Shown here in pieces: positions 61,388 to 64,000 of a DNA stretch of 64,000 bases. Origin of the DNA: Globisporangium splendens (Eukaryota; Oomycota; Peronosporomycetes; Pythiales; Pythiaceae); the NCBI GenBank assembly GCA_006386115.1, contig VFIW01000044.1, forward strand, positions 62,001-126,000, written 5' to 3'. The position numbers and the translations under genes are program-made. The number at the start of each line of letters is the position of its first letter. Position 1 is the first letter of the stretch. The notes below the pieces were generated by a model. That model was not told where the DNA came from, searched no databases, and worked only from the letters and a program-made list of their open reading frames with translations.

Positions 61388-61873
61388 TTACAGCATGGCG
61401 TACACAATAGCGGTGGCCGCAGCGACGGCAGCTGGCGCAAGCGTAGAGGCACCGCTCGTTGGGGTTGGCGCTGGGGTGCGGACAACAGTAGTGGTGGAAC
61501 TCGAGCCCGAGGAAGCCGTTGGCGCTGTCGTAGTGGCACTCGACGTGCTGGATGCGCTCGCAGCTGGGGCAGCCGTTGGCAGCGGTTCGATGTCGAATTC
61601 CGACGATCCCGATGAGCTCGAGGTGGTGATGGTGGCGGCATCAGAGCTCGAGCCTGCCGTCGACGAAGCCGCGAACGACGAGACAGAGATCGTCGAAGCG
61701 ACCGCTTGGTTCTTGAGCGCGCTCTCGATGGCTTGCACGAACTCGAGCTTGGCTAGTTCCGACTTCAGCTCCTTGATTTCAGACGCGAGCTGGGCGTCAT
61801 CGGTGGTGACAGCCGAGGTCGACGCGATGGCGAGCGACGCGAACAGGAGCACAGAGGAGAGGAAGCGAACCAT
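61388..61873 (-). CDS. Secreted Ser/Thr/Ala-rich protein, probably GPI-anchored
   Basis: 161 residues from ATG 61873. Residues 1-21 form a signal peptide (MVRFLSSVLLFASLAIASTSA). A short charged helix follows (IKELKSELAKLEFVQAIESA). The rest is Ser/Thr/Ala/Pro-rich, fit for O-glycosylation, and ends in a hydrophobic tail (TLAPAAVAAATAIVYAML) preceded by small residues, the signature of a GPI-anchor signal. A cell-surface protein is likely. CCCATTCCAGCATTTT, a weak Inr-like match, lies about 50-65 bp upstream. Confidence 0.8.
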   Translation of the reverse strand: MVRFLSSVLLFASLAIASTSAVTTDDAQLASEIKELKSELAKLEFVQAIESALKNQAVASTISVSSFAASSTAGSSSDAATITTSSSSGSSEFDIEPLPTAAPAASASSTSSATTTAPTASSGSSSTTTVVRTPAPTPTSGASTLAPAAVAAATAIVYAML

Positions 61874-61889
61874 GGTACTTTACGGGTAA

Positions 61890-62768
61890 AGTAGGCAGTT
61901 TTCTTGTCGGCGAGGAGGAAAATGCTGGAATGGGACGAATGCTGCAGCAGGATGATGCCAGAGAGGGAAGAGGGAAAGAAGGGACCTCGTTGATGGAGGC
62001 AGGCGACGTGACGAAGTCCCGCGCAGCAAACGGCAATGAAGAGCTCTACTGAGAATGCAGAGTGATGATCCCCATCACCCATGTTCACTTTCGGTGGCCC
62101 GTTTCTGGCTACTTTGGCTCGTCGATGTCTGTAGGGCTGTGAGAAATTCAGAACAGATGCGAGCCAATCAGACGGCCGGGTCATACAATCAGACACGGAT
62201 TAGGATGGGCGACACCATGTTCATCATATTCTCTAGTGTATATTACCTAATGACTGAGAATGCCATTCCTCCTGTTGGAGACCTCGCCAATCAAGGCGAC
62301 GCGACTTTGTGCATCAACTCGCATGCCATCGATTTATTGGCTGAAAATAGTCGTAATCTGGATGGGATTGGATAAATATAACAAAAGAGATGACTCGGTT
62401 AAGTACGCACACGCAACCTCAAGATCAACAACTCAAGTTCAAGCGACTTTGGTGTGCGCATGGCACTCTGAAGTGCAATGCGATTTACAGTGTAATAATC
62501 CACAGCATTGAGATGTGCTATTGCTTCAGTCTAAGAGCTACGATGTGGTCACACTAGCAGCGGATGAGCTTGGAGCGGATCTTGGTCCAGCTGCTCGAGT
62601 CGTCGGCTGGGGGAAGACCTCGGTGAGGTTTCGTCGGTAGATCCGCTTGAACGAGTGCATCGTCATCAGCGACGGACGCGCCGATTTTCAATTGTCTTCG
62701 AGTCGTGACCGACGACGTCTGGGGAGGATCGACGGCATCTTGTGCTCCTCCTCCTCCTCCTCCTGCTG
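61890..62768. other. Intergenic region
   Basis: No convincing gene. A (CTC)n run near 62745-62763 makes artificial Leu/Pro/Glu-rich frames. Confidence 0.5.
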
Positions 62769-63795
62769 CTACTGCTGTTGAATGCGTCCTCGAAACATGC
62801 CTCGTCGGCGTTGCCTCTTGTCGTCCGGCTTCTCGCGAGTCGTCGCCCAAATGCAGAGCAGCACCAGCGACCGCAAGTAGAACCCTTGGAAGACATCCAA
62901 CGTGTACCCAGTGACGTAATTTGCGGTCACGAAAGGATACGCGTGGATTACCAGTAGTACGTACAGGGTAGTTTCCAGTGGCTGTTGCTTCCAAACAGCC
63001 GAGAACGAGCCTCTCGACGACGTGAGGTAGTAGAATCGAAACGACACAATGCATCCGAAGGCAGCGCTCTCGTGCCATTGGACCACAGACGCCAAGAGCG
63101 ATCCTGTGCGAAGAACGTGCTCATTTCGGATCGCAGCCATGCTGAGTGCGATGTCGGCAGCAGAGAGGATGGTGCAGGATTCAGTTGTTCACATGAAATA
63201 CCGCAGCGAGCGCAAGCTCGAGAGCTTCCGCGCGTCGTTCGCGATGATGGAGATCTGCGTCGGAAATGCGAGCATGAGGTAGGCTTAGGAGATGTCGTTC
63301 ATGCATCGCAGCACGTGCTCCGTCTGGTACGAAAAGCCCACGAGACTCGAGAAGCTGCCAAAGGCGCTGATGAGCAAGACTCGCGTCTCCAATCCCTCTT
63401 GCACTTGACCGATCCGTAGACGGCTTTGAAGTACATGAGCAGCGTGAAGCTCATCACGAGCATCATCGGGAGGCAAAACGCATGGTCCAGTGCGCCTCTG
63501 ATTCGATCGAATCCGTCGCCAGCGGCATCCTCACAGGAGCGAATGCTGTTGTTGCTGGCATCGATGCGCTTGTAAAATGCTTGTGTGCATGCTTTGGGTA
63601 GGAATTTTTGAATGAGGTTCGCTCGATTTTGGATTCAAGAACCAGGCTATCTTCGATTGCGAGCACGTTGAGACGAACAAGGTATTGCAGACACCGCCAT
63701 GGAACGAAACTCATGTCGGTCGGTCCGCGCAACAACTTGCGTTCAACTTGGAATTTGACACAAAAAATGTTCATCCACAGCTTTTCTTTTGACAT
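62769..63795 (-). pseudogene. Multi-pass membrane protein pseudogene
   Basis: Read on the minus strand, several hydrophobic segments follow each other in changing frames: DHAFCLPMMLVMSFTLLMYF, a frame change to LLISAFGSFSSLVGFSYQT, TAA at about 63284-63286 after RCMNDIS, AYLMLAFPTQISIIAND, TGA after LRYFM, and then IVSFRFYYL, YVLLVIHAYPFVTANYV and RSLVLLCIWATT to the stop at 62769. At least three lesions are visible. The 5' limit is uncertain. It probably belongs to an oomycete membrane-protein family, but I cannot name it. Confidence 0.6.
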
Positions 63796-64000
63796 TAAAA
63801 GTAGTGTACTGAACCAAGACAGTCATGACCCAGTACCACTGGAATAAATGATTCATCCTCTGTATTTACACAACCACTGCTTCAGTTACGAACCACACAC
63901 TCACACTATGTTCTGTTGCAAACAGCAATGATCAGCGCCACCAACCTCTTTCTCAATCTTTTAGAAACCTCGTGCGCAATGCTGATGATGGAGCGCCGCA

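Noticed and set aside
1..64000. CRISPR arrays, bacterial operons, riboswitches, rRNA
   Set aside because: No regularly spaced direct repeats or rRNA segments were seen, and the gene structure is eukaryotic.

Overview
The window looks like nuclear DNA of an oomycete (Peronosporales/Phytophthora-like). Supporting signs are short GT-AG introns of 67-97 bp, a core promoter element close to the oomycete Inr (GCTCATTYYNCAWTTT, quoted from memory) in front of several genes, and families typical of these organisms: repeated helicase-associated (HA) modules, LURP-one-related (LOR) proteins, a large multi-pass membrane family, secreted Ser/Gly-rich proteins, and Ty3/gypsy chromoviruses. All functional names come from reading motifs; no search was run.

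Layout. 0-6 kb: three secreted Ser/Gly-rich paralogues sharing GSFDGS-type repeats, plus one HA-module gene. 6-10 kb: a four-exon BK/RCK-type potassium channel. 10.7-12.6 kb: an aldo/keto reductase (AKR) fused in frame to a membrane-protein exon, then an intact LOR gene. 12.7-16.3 kb: an unknown gene broken at a G run, and two more HA-module genes. 16.5-50.3 kb: an inverted duplication. Its left arm is 16671-24738, its spacer is 87 bp, and its right arm is 24826-50265, interrupted by a 17,364-bp hAT transposon. That hAT is itself interrupted by two Ty3/gypsy retrotransposons. Each arm, without the hAT, is exactly 8,068 bp. The arms carry a DHHC palmitoyltransferase, a membrane-protein pseudogene split by a truncated LINE, an intact AKR, and decayed LOR copies. 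50.4-56.6 kb: more LOR genes and fragments and a longer LINE copy. 56.8-64 kb: a predicted mitochondrial PPR-like protein, a small NTF2-like protein, a Ser/Thr-rich probably GPI-anchored protein and a broken membrane-protein gene.

Order of events from the sequence: (1) the membrane gene gained frameshifts and a LINE; (2) the block was duplicated in inverted orientation; (3) a hAT entered one arm, duplicating 8 bp; (4) two Ty3/gypsy elements sit inside the hAT transposase gene, each flanked by 5-bp duplications. Mirror coordinates sum to 49,564 inside the hAT and to 66,936 outside it. The difference, 17,372, equals the hAT plus its 8-bp target duplication.

Most novel points: both Ty3/gypsy elements carry a long antisense reading frame starting just inside the 3' LTR and running against the chromodomain end of pol; and the LOR cluster carries conserved MGxxxS (sometimes MGC) N-termini beside a duplicated DHHC palmitoyltransferase, which suggests acylated membrane-associated LOR proteins.
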